Assembly: GCA_017311315.1 (NCBI GenBank)
Contig: CM029654.1
Coordinates: 6,765,382 to 6,829,381 of the forward strand
Source: Dendrocalamus latiflorus
Taxonomy: Eukaryota; Streptophyta; Magnoliopsida; Poales; Poaceae
Reading direction: 5' to 3'
Length of the DNA stretch: 64,000 nucleotides
Positions within the stretch are counted from its first letter, which is position 1; every line of letters starts with the position of its first letter. The notes below the pieces were generated by a model that worked only from the letters and a program-made list of their open reading frames with translations, had not been told where the DNA came from and did no database searches. Shown piece after piece: positions 1 through 11,880 of the stretch. Made by a program: the position numbers and the translations under genes.

Positions 1-470
1 CCCACCCCCATCCCGCCTTCCTCCCCTCCCTGCTCGCCACGTGTGCAGCCCTCCCCATCCGAGCCGTTCCCTCGCCTCCTCTCTCGGCCACCCGATTCCC
101 CTCTCTCTCCGCGTGGCTTCATCCCCGCAGCCCGCACCTCCTCTCCCGCTGATCACCCGGCCCCGCCTGTCAGCCACCCCTCTCTTCTTCTCTCTCTGCT
201 ACCCGGGCCCCCGTGTCAGCCACCCTGCCTCCTTCTTCCTCCCACCCATCTCCTTCCTCCCGTACCCGCCGTCGGCGTAACCGGCCGCCCCGCCCTTCCC
301 GGCCTCTCCCCCACCTCCCGCGTGCGCCGCCCTCTCCCTAACCGCCCCGCACGACGCGCTCCACTTCCGCCCTCTCCGCGCCCCCACTCGGCCTCACCCC
401 TCCGCAACCGCCGCCGCCCCCGCCAACCACCGGCGAGAAATTCCCGCCGGCGCCTCCCCTCCCCGACCAC

Positions 471-478
471 TATAAAAG
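471..478 (+). promoter_or_regulatory. TATA box of the gypsy-type LTR
   Basis: TATAAAAG sits in otherwise C-rich DNA, the usual arrangement for the U3/R promoter of a long grass LTR. Transcription would start some 25-35 bases downstream. Inferred from position and sequence only. Confidence 0.5.
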
Positions 479-2223
479 CCCCCTTGGCTCCGTCTCCTTC
501 CACCGCACCTCACTCAACCTTCCTCCTCCCTTCCCGAGCTCTCCGCCGCCCCCGCGCCGTGCGCCTTCGGCTCCGCCGCCGCCTCCAACGTCGGCGAGCA
601 ATTCCGACTGCCCCCGGCCTCCTCGCGCCTCGCTGCCGCCTCCGCGAGGTTCGCCGCGCCCGGGCGCTCCTCGGCCACCCGTCGGCCGTGCCTCTCCGCC
701 ACCGGAGCTCCCTCGCTGTCGACGACCGAACCCCGTCGCCGCCTCTGCTCGCCGCCAGCTCGCCGCCGGCCGTCCCCGGTAAAATCTTGTGCCACCGCCG
801 CATTCCCCTCCGCGCCCTCTCTCTCCTCCACCCCTCTCCACCGGCCGCCGTGCCGCCGTTCGCCGGCGAGCTCCCCGGGCCCGAGCTTCTCTCCGGCCGG
901 CCAGCCCCGTCAGCGTGCCCGTGCCAGCGTGGACAGTGACGCGGCGCCACGCCAGCGCCACCGCGGCGGCTCTCGGCCCAGTCAGCGCCACGCCAGCCCA
1001 GCCCCGCCACCCGTGCCACCTCACCCCTCCGCCTGCACCCGTGGACCTGGTCCATGGACCAGGGCCCCACCTGTCAGTAGGGTTCACCCCATGCTGACGC
1101 CAGCATGGCGCAATAAGCCCATTTTTCAGTTCAAAAATAATCCCGACCGAAAAATAAAATCCTTGCTGACGCAATGCTGAGGTCATAAATTCTTTTCCTT
1201 TAGGAAAATAATTCCAGAAAATCCCCTTTTTCCATTTTCACCCTTTTCAAACTTCCCGAAGCCCGTTCTTCTTCGTCCTAACTCCGATTTGGCCCATTCG
1301 AATTTCTAAATTCATCAAAAATTCCCCTCTATCCATTTATAGCCTCAATGCAAATGTTTGAAGTCAATTTGAATTTAGTTTGAATTTATTTGAATTTGGT
1401 GGGTTATTTTCACGTGTAGACTTCGACGATTCGGGAAATTTCTTCGACGAAGATTCAAGCCAAGTTGAAGAGCAAGGCAAGTCACCCTCCTTGATCATGT
1501 TGATCCCAGTTTTCAAAATAAAATTATGTTGGTTTAAATTATATTGCATGCATATTTTTATTCAACGTATTTCAATTCAGTTTTAAATTTAGTTATTGCC
1601 TACTTGTTAATCCCTCCATTGAATTTGAATTCCTCAACACCTTGTCACCCTAGATTCAAACTCTAGTTAATACATTAGTGTTGGCTAGAGGAATTTATAT
1701 CAAATGCTTAGACTGCTTAGATATAATATTTGTTTTGGGATATCTTTCGCATAAAATGATGACCCTTTTTACTTAAAATGATATGTACTCTTGACTTTGG
1801 TGAGTCAAGGGGGTTTATGGAATTATTTTGAAAACAAAATACAAAACCTGGTTTAGACTTAGGCAATTGGTTAGATTGGTGTGTGCAGGCATGCCCTGTT
1901 GGTTGGAGTCGCAGTGGTTGATTGTCTTGCACGGGGTATGTGGTTGGGCCTAAGTCAGATTAAGGACCGGTCTGTGAGCTACTGTTGCAAAGCCCTAATC
2001 GTACTACCACATGGCTGGTATGGGATAGCCCTGGCTGAATAATTTGTGAAGTCCCAACCTGAGTCAAGTCGTAGGTTGAAAGTGAGCGTGGTTGGTGCCA
2101 TGTGAAGTCTCACTTGGGCGAGCGTTGTTAAGCTATGAGAAGTCTCGTCTAGGCTCAAGAGGGGGTCCCGGTCTGGTGGATTCCTTACTGGGGTGAAACC
2201 TTAGAGTTGGCTCGACCAGGTTG

Positions 2224-2261
2224 AAGGCTTTACATTGTAAAGGCTTTACATTGTAAAGGCC
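2224..2261 (+). repeat. Short tandem repeat, 16-bp unit
   Basis: AAGGCTTTACATTGTA occurs twice in a row followed by a partial third copy. It lies inside the long LTR and looks like local slippage. Confidence 0.7.
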
Positions 2262-2463
2262 TTATCACGACTCCTCTCCGCACACCTAAGGAAGTGTGTA
2301 ACCCGGTGGCAATATGGGATGATCGTGTCTTGTGGGTAAAGCTGTACAACCTCTGCAGAGTGTATAATCTATCCTGGATAGCCGTGCCCACGGTCATGGG
2401 CATGCTGAGTAAAAGTTTTTCATGGATTAGATTTTGCTTTTCAAAAATGTTTTTGAAAACCTT

Positions 2464-2593
2464 GTGGATTGATGGAATCCACGAGAGATGAAAACCTTAC
2501 GGATGGATGGAATCCGTGAGAGATTGAAATCTGGTGAATGGATGGAGTTCATCAGAGTTGCGCAGTGAAAGCGTGTGGATGGATGGAATCCAT
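2464..2593 (+). repeat. Four tandem hairpin-forming units inside the LTR
   Basis: Four units start at 2464, 2499, 2534 and 2575. Each holds a short inverted repeat around a conserved GATGG loop: GTGGATT/AATCCAC, ACGGAT/ATCCGT, GTGAA/TTCAT and GTGGAT/ATCCAT. The arms change together between units, and the remaining mismatches are G-T wobbles. Spacing is 35, 35 and 41 bases. Confidence 0.7.
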
Positions 2594-3454
2594 ACGTGAG
2601 CTTTTGGAAAAGATGGTCCGGGTGGGATGCCCGTGGATAGGTGGGTGTTTGGTCGGAGCCGGCACTGACGGTATTATTTTCAATTACAAGTATTGTTTTT
2701 ACTTACTGTATTAAATTCTGCAATTTCAATCTATCTATTGTATTTCTTAAATGATGTTTTATGCAAACTAACCCTATAAGCTTTCCATTGAAGCCTTTAT
2801 CATTATGTTGCATTTTCCCGGTTGACTTGCGGAGTACAAGTTTGTACTCACATTGCCTTTTCCACACAGAGAAGGAAGACGTCGACTACGGTGAAGATCT
2901 GGACGAATAGGCCGCGTCTTACTGTCGTTTGCCTGTGGGCAGGCTCAGTGGGCTTCTTCCGCTTCGGTTTTTCTTCCGCTGCTTATTACTTAATTTTGGC
3001 TTATGTGCCGTTGATGTAAACTTTGGCATTCTTGCCCATATTCAGTTAATAAATGTCATTATGGTTGATATTTATCTTTGTTGTACGCTGTGTGCACTAG
3101 CTGATCCTGGACTAGTGCGATTTACACAGAGGATCCGGGAGTCGTTGCTCCGGGTTCCGACACAGGCCGAACTGGTGGTCTATTCCCTCATCGCGTGGGA
3201 AGACACACGCGACACAAGTAACACTTTTGGTGGCATGTTCCCTCGTCGCGTATGCACAAGCACCCATTTTCATACAAGACAAATGGCCTTTGGCCCACTC
3301 CATTCACTCCCATGCATAATAATGCAAGTAAAGACAAGACAATAATATAAGTGAAGATAAGGCACTGCTGCACAGTGCCAATGCCTACCATTAGCTTCGA
3401 ATTGTGCCGCCCGGTGGCCAGGCGGCAGGCCATTACAATGTGTCTAAACAGATA

Positions 3455-3785
3455 TTAATCACTGCTAATCATACGAATTTTTGAGCAATATTCACAGTGG
3501 ATAAAAATTGTCAAAAAATTACATGATCAAGTACGTTGTGTTGGGAGCTACAAAATTTTGTAATTTTTTGAGCTCATTTGCTATATTTAAAAATTCGAAC
3601 AAATAATATACAATAAAATAATTAAGTGCTAATCGTACAAAATTTCGAGCAACATCCACAGTGGATATAATTATCAAAAAATTACACAATCAAGTACATT
3701 GTGTTGAGAGGCTGGACATAAAATTTTATAATTTTTCGAGCTCATTTGTTATATTTCAAAATTCAAACAAATCAGTACAAAAATA
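3455..3785 (+). repeat. Diverged tandem duplication, unit about 165 bp
   Basis: Two AT-rich copies, about 3455-3620 and 3621-3785, share the ordered motifs GAGCAA, CACAGTGGATA, TCAAAAAATTACA, ATCAAGTAC, TTGTGTTG and GAGCTCATTTG. They differ by many substitutions, so the duplication is old. Confidence 0.75.
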
Positions 3786-3827
3786 ATTAAGACAGTTAAT
3801 TAAGCTAGCTAAAAATTAGTTAGTTTA

Positions 3828-4061
3828 GGGTGTGTTTGGTTTGAGGGATGGGGTGGGATGGAATGGGATGGTTCCTTTGACCAAGCGTATCCATGTGTTT
3901 GGTTTGAGGGATGGAATGGTCCAAAGTGGGATGAGCCTGTGTAAATTTAGAGAATATTCTTTTTAGATGCTGGACCATGTGGTTCCACCTTTTTTGTGGA
4001 ACCATCTCATCCTATTCCATCCCATCCCATTCCACTTTCATCACTCCAACCAAACACATCC
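3828..4061. mobile_element. Tourist-like (PIF/Harbinger) MITE
   Basis: The 234-bp element is flanked by the target duplication TTA (3825-3827 and 4062-4064). Its ends are imperfect inverted repeats, GGGTGTGTTTGGTTTGAG on the left and the complement of GGATGTGTTTGGTTGGAG on the right. The interior is rich in GGGATGG and its complement. Non-coding; it would depend on a PIF-type transposase elsewhere. Confidence 0.85.
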
Positions 4062-4400
4062 TTAATTATCTGCTTCCTAATGGTAGGGCGGCAGGTTGGG
4101 TGTTGTCTGGTGACAGGGCGGTAGCCGCCCGGTGGCCGGGCAGCAGACCCTTGCCTCCCGGTGTCCAGGCTCCGATGACCCATATGGTAGGTGCAGTGTG
4201 CTGCCATCCGATGACCAGGCAACAGAAGAAGCATCATTTTTATCATTTTCATATATATATATATATAACTATTTTTTTAAATACAGATACAACCATGCCA
4301 AATCCGTCAAAAATTCCGTTTTGAATCGCACCATACACGTTCGTTCGTACGTACTGGATGGTGCATCATTTCTATGCGTAAACGAAGGGATGGCTGGGGC

Positions 4401-4729
4401 TCTAGTCAAATTGTACGGGCTGATCTTTCTATTTCGATGTAACGGAGTTACAGATGAACAGTATTAGCAAAATGAAGGAAGTAACGTCGGGACCACCTCG
4501 GACGGGGTGGAGTTGGGGGTGAAGGGTGGCCGGTGCTCTAGTCAAACTGTACGGGGTGATCTTTCTATTTCGATGTAACGGAATTGCAGATGAACAGTGT
4601 AAGCAACAATGAAAGAAGATCTGTTTCGAGGTAACGGAATTACTGATGAACAGTATAAGCAACAATGAAAGAAGATCTTTTTCGAGGTAACGGAATTACT
4701 GATGAACAGTATAAGCAACAATGAAAGAA
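4401..4729 (+). repeat. Nested tandem repeats, 56-bp unit plus 136-bp higher-order unit
   Basis: A block starting TCTAGTCAAA at 4401 recurs at 4537. The core with CGATGTAACGGA and GATGAACAGT then repeats as two almost identical 56-bp copies at 4618-4673 and 4674-4729, which differ at one base. The near identity of the last two copies points to recent expansion. Confidence 0.8.
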
Positions 4730-5934
4730 GTGCGTCGGGACAGCCTCTAATGGGTGGAGTTAATGGATGTATAACTTTATCTATTAGAGTTCATATGTAT
4801 GAATGCATTTTTATAAGAACTTTATGGATTCGTAAATTTATCTTTGATCCCTGTTTTTCAAACGTGTGTTAAGAAAACACGCTCGTCTTTGCTCTCTATC
4901 TTTCAAAGCTAGTGTTAAGAAAGCACGTTCGTATGTGCGTCTGGTGTGGGTTTATGGTGACGTGTGTTTGTAATTAAAAAAGATATAAGTACATCCGTAA
5001 CTCGTAAATGCGTCGCATCAGTTAATACTCGATCCGGTGGGCTAGCTGGGGGTACGTACATCTCTGATAGGCTGATGATACAGGCGCCCCGATTGTTTCT
5101 CAATGTAGTAGATTCCTTGCAAGTAGCAAATGCCGTCGTTCGGACGTAGGTACGTTTCATAGAAGTGTTAAACCCGTATCACGAAAAGTGACCATATAGA
5201 TCTCCCACTACATATACGTTGCGTGTGAACGATCTCTAGTGTTGAACAAATTTGCAGTGTCTCGCATGACTTATGATACGACCCGTATCGCAAAAGGTGA
5301 TCGTATAGATCTCCCGTTACGTATACGTCGCGTGTGATCGATCTCTCAGTCAGGGACAAACTTGCCGTACCCCGTACCGGTACGTCGCCCGGAGCAGGAT
5401 AAATTCCGGGAGCTGGTGGCGCTCGGCCAACCGGACCTGACCAAGCCGGCCGGTCGGCCGGTCGCGCTTAGCTGGTCGAGGACAAGCAGGTGGCTAGCCT
5501 TGATGGTTGTGTTTCTCCAGTACACAAACCAGGCGGAACGGGGCCCCTCCTGCTGCTCACTAATTTCGCTGGATCGGCCGGGGCCGGCCGTTCGCGCTTC
5601 ATGGCGGGCGCGGTGGGGCTCGCGCGCTCGGCACGGCCGCGCACGGGGTTTTCCACGGTTTCCTTGGACCGCAGGAGCATGGGAGTGAGGCTTTCTGTAA
5701 GGGGATTGCTGGAGATTTGGACGGCATCCTTAGATGCGAGAATGTCCCGAATATATGGAGGGAGCTCAACCGTATATGCACGTTTCATCAGCTTTCAAAA
5801 AAGAATTTATCTATGTTTTGCGGGTTTTATCATGTTTCAAATGAGTTTTAAACGGTTCCATAAGGTTTTAGCATGTTTAGACAAATTTAACTGGGTTTTA
5901 AATATAAAACTATAAGTTTTGTATGACTTATGGC
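4730..5934. other. Intergenic stretch with one tandem duplication, no gene seen
   Basis: A unit of about 109 bp beginning CCCGTATC occurs at 5173 and again at 5282, both copies containing TATAGATCTCCC. A short duplicated phrase also lies near 4858-4925. A GC-rich patch at 5360-5700 gives open frames on both strands, but none resembles a known protein. Confidence 0.6.
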
Positions 5935-6160
5935 TTTTGGCTGGAGCTCATGGCTTTTGGCTGTGGCTTGTGACTTTTGTGTTGTTTGTGCGAGAGATTA
6001 CAGAATAACAGCAACTCACATACGGTTTTTGCCGATATAAATGAAGTCGGTAAAGTATATACTACAATTAACTAGTAGATCCTATCTTGAAAAGATACTC
6101 CCTTTAAAAGCTAGTTACTGTAGAAAAACCGAAAAACAACTTTTAGAAGCTGAAAAGAAC
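5935..6160. mobile_element. MITE-like copy, family C
   Basis: The end ACTTTTAGAAGCTGAAAAG followed by GAACAGGGCC, together with the internal order of TGGCTTTTGGCT-type phrases, matches the MITE in the cyclin intron at 59695-59947 in the opposite orientation. The left boundary is approximate. Non-coding. Confidence 0.45.
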
Positions 6161-8125
6161 AGGGCCTGTGCCTCCTATCGCGCATGCGCCGATGCATGCC
6201 GTAGCCATTGTGCACGCAACTACAACCATTGCCACAAACACACCTGCTGCTGCTGCCACACCTGCTGCAGTGCTGCCTTTGCCTACCATAGGCTTGGTTC
6301 CTCCTAATGTGGTAACCTCATCCGCACACCCTATCTAACTCGCGCACATACGGGACATCTTCCTCGTCCTCTCAGCGAGCGCCATCTCAATCTCCTTGTC
6401 ACTAAAATCTTAACCAATTCCAAAAACTTATCGTTCGACTATCAAGGATCCACACTGCCATGCTACCATGGAAGAAGAATTTAGGGCGCTTCTTCACAAT
6501 CAAACATGGACCCTTGTACCTCCTCCTCTAGGTGCCCACATTGTTTCCGACAAATGGATCTTTCATCACAAACTCAATCCTGATGGTTCTCTTACGTGCT
6601 ACAAAGCACGTTGGGCAGTCCGTGGTTTTCTCAACAACCTGGAACTGATTTTGATGAAACATTTAATTTGGTCGTCAACCAACCACTATCAATGTTGTTC
6701 TTAGTCTAGTTGTTTCTCACCCTTGGCCTATTCATCAACTAATAGCGTGATCAACGTGGCTTAGGCTTCTGTCTTATTTTTCACTATTCATAAGTTTCGT
6801 CTTTTTCTGAACTTTTGGCTTTTTGTTGAGCTTTTTTGCCGGTTCTTTTTTTTCCCGTATTTGTTTGTATTATACGTAATGGGCTAACATATTTTTTTTT
6901 ATTTTTAAATTTTTTTAAATTTAATTATGCTAAATAAGCCTCTGTCAGCTACAGTGCTTTTTTCAGCCAGCTACAGTTTTTTCAGCCATAAGCCACGGGC
7001 TTTTCAGCCATGTTGATCGCCCCCTAAATGTCAAGAACGTTTTCTTGCATGGGCACCTTGATGAGATGGTATATAGTCAGCAACTATCTGGATTTGTTGA
7101 TCTATCCAAACCCAGGTTTGTTGTCATTTTCCAAGTCACTTTATGGTTTGAAACAGGCCCTACATGCTTGGTTTCAATGATTTTTCAGGTTTACTGGTTC
7201 CATCGGATTTGTTAGTTCTAAGTCTGATGCTTCTTTGTTTATCTAGAAGCATGGTACTAACATGACTTATATCCTCATATATGTCGACGACATAATTCTT
7301 ACTGCCTCGTCTTGCATTGTTCTTTGAGATATTATCCATCTTCTGAGTGCTGAGTTTGCTATGAAGGATCTTGGTGCCCAACATCACTTCCTTGGGATTT
7401 CCGTCTCCCATCCTTCCAACAACTTCATCTTTCTCAACACCAACACAGTGAGGACATTCTATCCAGAGTCAGCATGAGCAATTGCAATCCTATTGCTGCT
7501 CCTGTTGACTTGTGTTCCAAACTTCCTTATGATGTCAGTCCCTTAGTGTCGGATCCCACTTATTATCGCAGCTTAGCAGATGCCCTTCAATACCTCACCA
7601 TCACAATCGCCTGACATATCCTACACTGTGCAGCAGATTTGTCCTTTTATGCATGATCTGCATGAGCCACACCTTAACCTCATTACGCGTGTGCTCCGTT
7701 ATCTCAAAGGCACTCTGGATTTCGGTCTTCATTTATTTTCATCCTTCTCAAATAAGCTTGTTGCCTACTTCGTTGTGGATTGGGTAGAGTGTTCTGATGC
7801 TCGCCGCTCCATGTCTGGTTATTGTCTTTTCCTTGATGATAATCTTATTTCTTGGTTGTCAAAACATCAGTTCGCGTATCTCGATCAAGTGTTAAGGCGG
7901 AATATCATGCGGTGGCAAATGCACTTGCCGAATGACGTTGGGTACGCAGCTTATTACTTGATCTACACCAGCCGATCGATCTCCCGTGCTACGGTTGTCT
8001 ATTTCCACGATGTGAATGCAGTCTATATGTCTTCTAATCTAGTGCATCGTCGACATACTAAACATATTGAGCTTGACATCTACCTTGTTCCAGAGAAGGT
8101 AACACGTTGTGCTCTTCGGGTGTAG
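6161..8125 (+). pseudogene. Degenerate Ty1-copia pol (reverse transcriptase and RNase H)
   Basis: Translated pieces give the start of a copia reverse transcriptase from 6468 (MEEEFRALLHNQTWTLVP), then the stretch with DVKNVFLHGHLDEMVY near 7025-7075, the catalytic IYVDDIIL near 7275-7300, and an RNase H region to 8125 containing SDARRSMSGYC. Frameshifts and stops break the frame repeatedly, and a MITE interrupts it at 6749-7024. Upstream (6161-6460) is Ala/Thr-rich sequence like the linker between integrase and reverse transcriptase. Gag, protease and most of integrase are missing, so this is a 5'-truncated dead copy. The YVDD motif itself is still intact. Confidence 0.85.
6749..7024. mobile_element. 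MITE inserted in the copia pseudogene, family A
   Basis: The insert separates two halves of the reverse-transcriptase coding sequence that would otherwise be contiguous (PWPIHQL and DVKNVFLHG). Imperfect inverted ends contain TGATCAACGTGGCTT on the left and AGCCATGTTGATCGC on the right. A second copy lies at 9150-9412. TAA flanks both sides, which would suit a PIF/Harbinger element, but the ends also resemble hAT termini, so the superfamily is uncertain. Confidence 0.65.
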
Positions 8126-8450
8126 CATGTTCCATTGAGCTCCCATTACCCAGGGCCACGCGGCGTTGGATCGTGGCCGTGCCGGATAAGTTATAGGACT
8201 CCACGTCCGTGTCGGACTCCTGAGATTCACCTGCCGAATATGTGTAGTATGTATAGCTCTTGTATTTCTTAACATATGCAGCAAGGCCTCATGTACGTGC
8301 ACTATAAATATTGAGCAGTTCAATTGAGCAAGGCACGCGGTTTTGCAACCTTTCATTTTGGACCTTGACCATAAATTCTTCTTGGGAATTTTATGTGTTG
8401 TTCCATCGAAAAAAACTGTAGGTTGTTTGTTCACAGTTGGATTTTTTAGA
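8126..8450 (+). repeat. Probable 3' end or LTR remnant of the truncated copia element
   Basis: This DNA directly follows the RNase H remnant and contains a TATA-like CTATAAATA near 8312, as an LTR promoter would. No second copy exists in the window to define LTR ends, so the extent is a guess. Confidence 0.35.
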
Positions 8451-9149
8451 TCAAAAGTATAATAAGAACGTATTCACATGCACACAACACCACACACACC
8501 TACGTGGATATGTCCAAAGCATACGCTTCAGACGAAACGGAGAATGAAGAGTCTCATGGAATACGAGCACACGTTTTGACCACTGAATGCATCTACGTGC
8601 ATGCAGTTAGATTTTGACTACACTATATATGGTGTGACATTTCAGTCTTAACGCTTGCTTGGTCTCGCCAAAGCTAGAGGACTACTTCAGGCGTTGTATT
8701 GGCTTTTACTTTTGGTTTTTAGTTAAAAATAAATAGTAATGGCTGAAAAGTAGCTTTTAAAAGGAGGGGTGAGCAGTGCAAAAGTAAGAGAGCGATACGT
8801 GCGCATGGTGGGAGTGAGAGGAGTGGAGTGGGTAATGCACCTGTGACCTATACCTTATCCTCGGAGCGCGACGGTAGCGAGAGTAATGGAGAAACCGTTT
8901 TGAAAAATTAGGTGTTCGTACTATATTTTGGTTTTTCTAAATAGAAACTAGAAACAACAATTAATATGAACATGACACATCTTAGAGTGGCCTTCTCTCG
9001 AAAATTTATATGCTCGGAGTCAAGGGAAAGCGGATCATCGATTAGGGCTTGAAATCGGTCCTCCTGAAAATTAGTGACAGACAAGCCCAGTGTTACTTAC
9101 ATCACTCTTTAACACACTGGCCAGTCGAAGGGTTTGCTAGCGACTAGGC
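8451..9149. other. Intergenic stretch, nothing recognised
   Basis: No gene or bounded repeat seen. The 8690-8770 part has the AT-rich, GGCTTTT-rich character of hAT-type MITE remnants, but no ends can be assigned. Confidence 0.4.
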
Positions 9150-9412
9150 CCCGATCGGTTGGGCTTCTGGCTTCCGGCTTATTTTTCACTATTCATAAAT
9201 TTTGCCTTTTTCTAAACTTTTGGCTTTTTGTTGAGCTTTTTTGCCCTTTTTTCCCGTATGTGTTTGTATTATACATAATGGGCTAACATATTTTTAATAT
9301 TTTTTAATTTTTTTAAATTTAATTATGCTAAATAAGTCTCTGTCAGCTACAGTGTTTTTTTTAGCCAGCACAGTGCTTTCAGCCATAAGCCACCAAAAAA
9401 AAGCCCAACTGA
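9150..9412. mobile_element. MITE, family A, second copy
   Basis: Clearly similar over most of its length to the insert at 6749-7024: shared ATTTTTCACTATTCATAA, TTTGGCTTTTTGTTGAGC, ATAATGGGCTAACATA and CAGCCATAAGCCAC. Ends are GATCGGTTGGGCTT and the complement of GATCAGTTGGGCTT. No clear target duplication. Confidence 0.65.
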
Positions 9413-9829
9413 TCACCAGCAAGGATATATCAAGATGGGATAACTACATTCTCCGTTTTGTGGATTTAGGTGTTCTGTTGTTTGCATTTTATCTTTTTGC
9501 TGATACCTAATTAATGTTGTGCTATTTAGGGCATTTCCTGTAGTGGTATGCATAAGATGCTGTCTACAGAACTGTTGCCATGACTCGAGCTGGTGGCTGT
9601 AAGAGTTAAAGGCTAATATAAGCACAACATGTTGCATAGTTTTGGAAGTACGAGGTTAGCAACTACTCTAGTTGAATTTCTTTGATTTGAACACTACACG
9701 ACAAGAAAAGCTTTGAGAGACCACGAGAAGGCCTAGAATTTATTTATGATGAACAATTGATATTTTGGTTAAGTTAAATTTAAATTTTGTAAAAGTTTCA
9801 AAAAACTCATATTTCAGAGTTGTTGTTAG

Positions 9830-11600
9830 GTACCAGGCAGTCTGAACGGACCTGGGATGATGGTCAGACCGACGTTGACCTGTTCATTTGGGTTTTTGTG
9901 CCCGATGGTCTAACCACCGTGGGGATGGCAGTCTGACTGATTGGTGGTCTAACTGTTATAGAGAGTGCGGTCAGACTGGTGATCGTCAGTTTGAACGACC
10001 GTGGCACGATGGTCAAACCGACTTGTCAAGGGCAGACATATCTAGGGGTACCCCATACTTGTCTGCGGTGTCTAGAGAGCTTCTGGAAGGGCAAGGCATA
10101 TTTGAGATACCTAAGACATGTCTAGGTTGTTGATGACATTGGATTTCAGTTGATTTGAGTGTGAGCACGATATGGGTGCTAGTGTTTGGTTGTGTTGAGT
10201 TGCATGATATATGTTTTGACTAACGTGAGTCAAGTGCATAGAACTTATGCTCAATATAGTTGTTTGGTCTTTAGATGTGTAGGTGCCTTGGAGGACGCAG
10301 TGGTCGATGGCAATAGACTGGAACTAGATGGGAGTGCTAAGGTTCAAAACGGTCATGTAAGTCCGGTGAAGCTACATGGCTCAAATGGGAGTACAGAGAA
10401 GATAAGAATTATGGATAGACGAGTTGGTGCATGTGGTGCGCCAAGTGACGAGACATACATGTAGAGACAATTCGAGGGAGTCCAAATGTGTGAGACGTGA
10501 CAGCTAGTTATTGAGCGCTATGGGCTGCGTGTTAAACTATGTGGAGATGTTTTGAGATGAAGTGAAGACGAAGATAAGGGAAGATGTTGGAAGCTTCGCT
10601 TAGGGTATTTTGGTAGTTGGTCAAATACCAGGTTGGCATCTTGATCAAAACCGCGACGAAGAGAGGCGCAAAGAAGAAGTGGTTTAGGCCAAGAAGAGCT
10701 AGAATTGGTAAGCGGATCAATCATTAATAAGGTTGGTGTGTTGAGTCTTGTAAACATTTTGTGTAAACCCTGGGTTAGTGGGGTTGACAGGTTTCCCCGG
10801 TAAGCTTAATGGGTTGGACCCGTTAGTGCTGTCTTAGTTTTTAGAGGGGATGAAAGGAGGTGGAAAATCAAAAGATTCTAGAGTTTAGATTTTGCTCATT
10901 CAGTATATCTCCTTTCATGGTGTAGGAGAGAGAACTTGAGAGAGGAAAGGACGGTGCTTTGGTTACACCTTATAAATATCTATGAATATGGAAACATCAT
11001 CCTTCATTGAAATACATGAAAGTTTTGTCATAATCATATTCTTGTTAGTGTTCCTACATGCCATTGATTGTTCTTGAGTTAGATTTGTTATTTCTAGTTT
11101 GTGGAAGTTCTAATCCAATCTCTTGTTAAATTATCTTATTAGGACATAAGAGAATAGATCTAGAAGACCTCATGTCTTAGATCATAACAAGCAAGAAGTA
11201 ATTTGAAATTTAGGGTTTGTGGTGTTGATTCGCTTCTCCTCAATTTAGCAAACTTGAGCTGGAGAACCTTATGATTCTTAATTGGTTTAGATTCCTTTTG
11301 TCTTGAGCAAATCTCATGTAAAACTTAAAAGTGTTTCGACAATAATTGAATAAGTCCTTAAATTTTAAGCTTTTGATCCGAGAGATTTTTACGTCTGAAA
11401 ACAGAGAACCGGTTAGACCATCCTTAAGCCTACTGTCAGACTGGTTGTAGCCTAGCAGTGAAGCAGCTAGTGGTCTGATTGGCCCTCAATGGCGGTATGA
11501 CTGGGCCTTACAGTAGGCTGGTCTTTTTGTTGATTTTTATCCGTAGCTTTATTTTGTTTAGTCTAGTTAGTGTGATATCAGCTAAGTAACTATTATAATA
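9830..11600 (+). repeat. Non-coding dispersed repeat, family B copy 1
   Basis: Starts and ends in DNA full of short GGTCAGACCG-like phrases (9860-10020 and 11400-11520). The body shares ordered phrases with copy 4 at 56535-58357: GCATGATATATG/GCATGATGCATG, ACGTGAGT(C/T)AAGTGCAT, and GATGGCAA/CAACGGCAA. No coding frame is conserved between copies. It behaves like a large non-autonomous retroelement derivative, but terminal repeats were not resolved, so the class is open. Confidence 0.6.
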
Positions 11601-11858
11601 ATTTGAGTAAAAATTTTAAATATGTTGAAAGAACAAAGTTTATGAATCATTGACCCTCGGGTTGCCGAGTCCTACGAGCTTCAAACATGAAGCAGCTGTC
11701 ACAATCAAATGAAGAATTCTAAACCCATTTTAAAACGAGTTGGAGCCAAAATTGAAAAGAGCAGCACATACAGTGACACAGTGTTAGAGAGAGACAGCGG
11801 GACAACAAAGATGCGGAGCAAAGCGACACCGTCATGCCTAAGAGTAGCGAGCAGGCTA

Positions 11859-11880
11859 GAGAGAGAGAGAGAGAGAGAGA
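11859..11880 (+). promoter_or_regulatory. GA dinucleotide tract upstream of the ZF-HD gene
   Basis: Eleven AG repeats lie about 240 bp before the start codon, in what is likely the 5' leader or core promoter. GA tracts in plants can bind BBR/BPC factors; a role here is inference. The surrounding 11700-12121 has no clear TATA box. Confidence 0.4.

Larger units (their letters stand above)
1..3162 (+). mobile_element. Long LTR of a Ty3-gypsy-type retrotransposon, left end outside the window
   Basis: The stretch starts with about 1 kb of very C-rich DNA, has a TATA box at 471-478, continues as AT-rich non-coding DNA with short tandem repeats (2224-2261, 2464-2593), and ends in a CA dinucleotide at 3161-3162 after a GGGTTCCGA motif. 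This layout and the text resemble long LTRs of Tekay/Del-like chromoviruses in grasses; that family name is recognition from memory. No primer-binding site follows 3162. It is therefore either a solo LTR or the 3' LTR of an element whose body lies left of the window. The long Pro/Arg-rich open frames in the first kilobase come from base composition, not from genes. Confidence 0.6.
3163..4240. mobile_element. Decayed Mutator-like fragment related to the element at 26.1-29.85 kb
   Basis: Two kinds of similarity link this stretch to the larger element. The AAATGGCCTTTGGCCCA block near 3280 matches one near 29517. The phrases rich in GCCGCCCGGTGGCC-type motifs near 3400-3430 and 4090-4200 resemble that element's terminal repeats. 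No reading frame of useful length survives. The fragment abuts the gypsy LTR at 3162 and contains a tandem duplication and a Tourist MITE. Confidence 0.4.

Noticed and set aside
43..939. 298-residue open frame at the left edge
   Set aside because: Pro/Arg/Ser-rich with no domain pattern; it lies in the C-rich start of a long LTR, and several frames on both strands are equally open. It reflects base composition.
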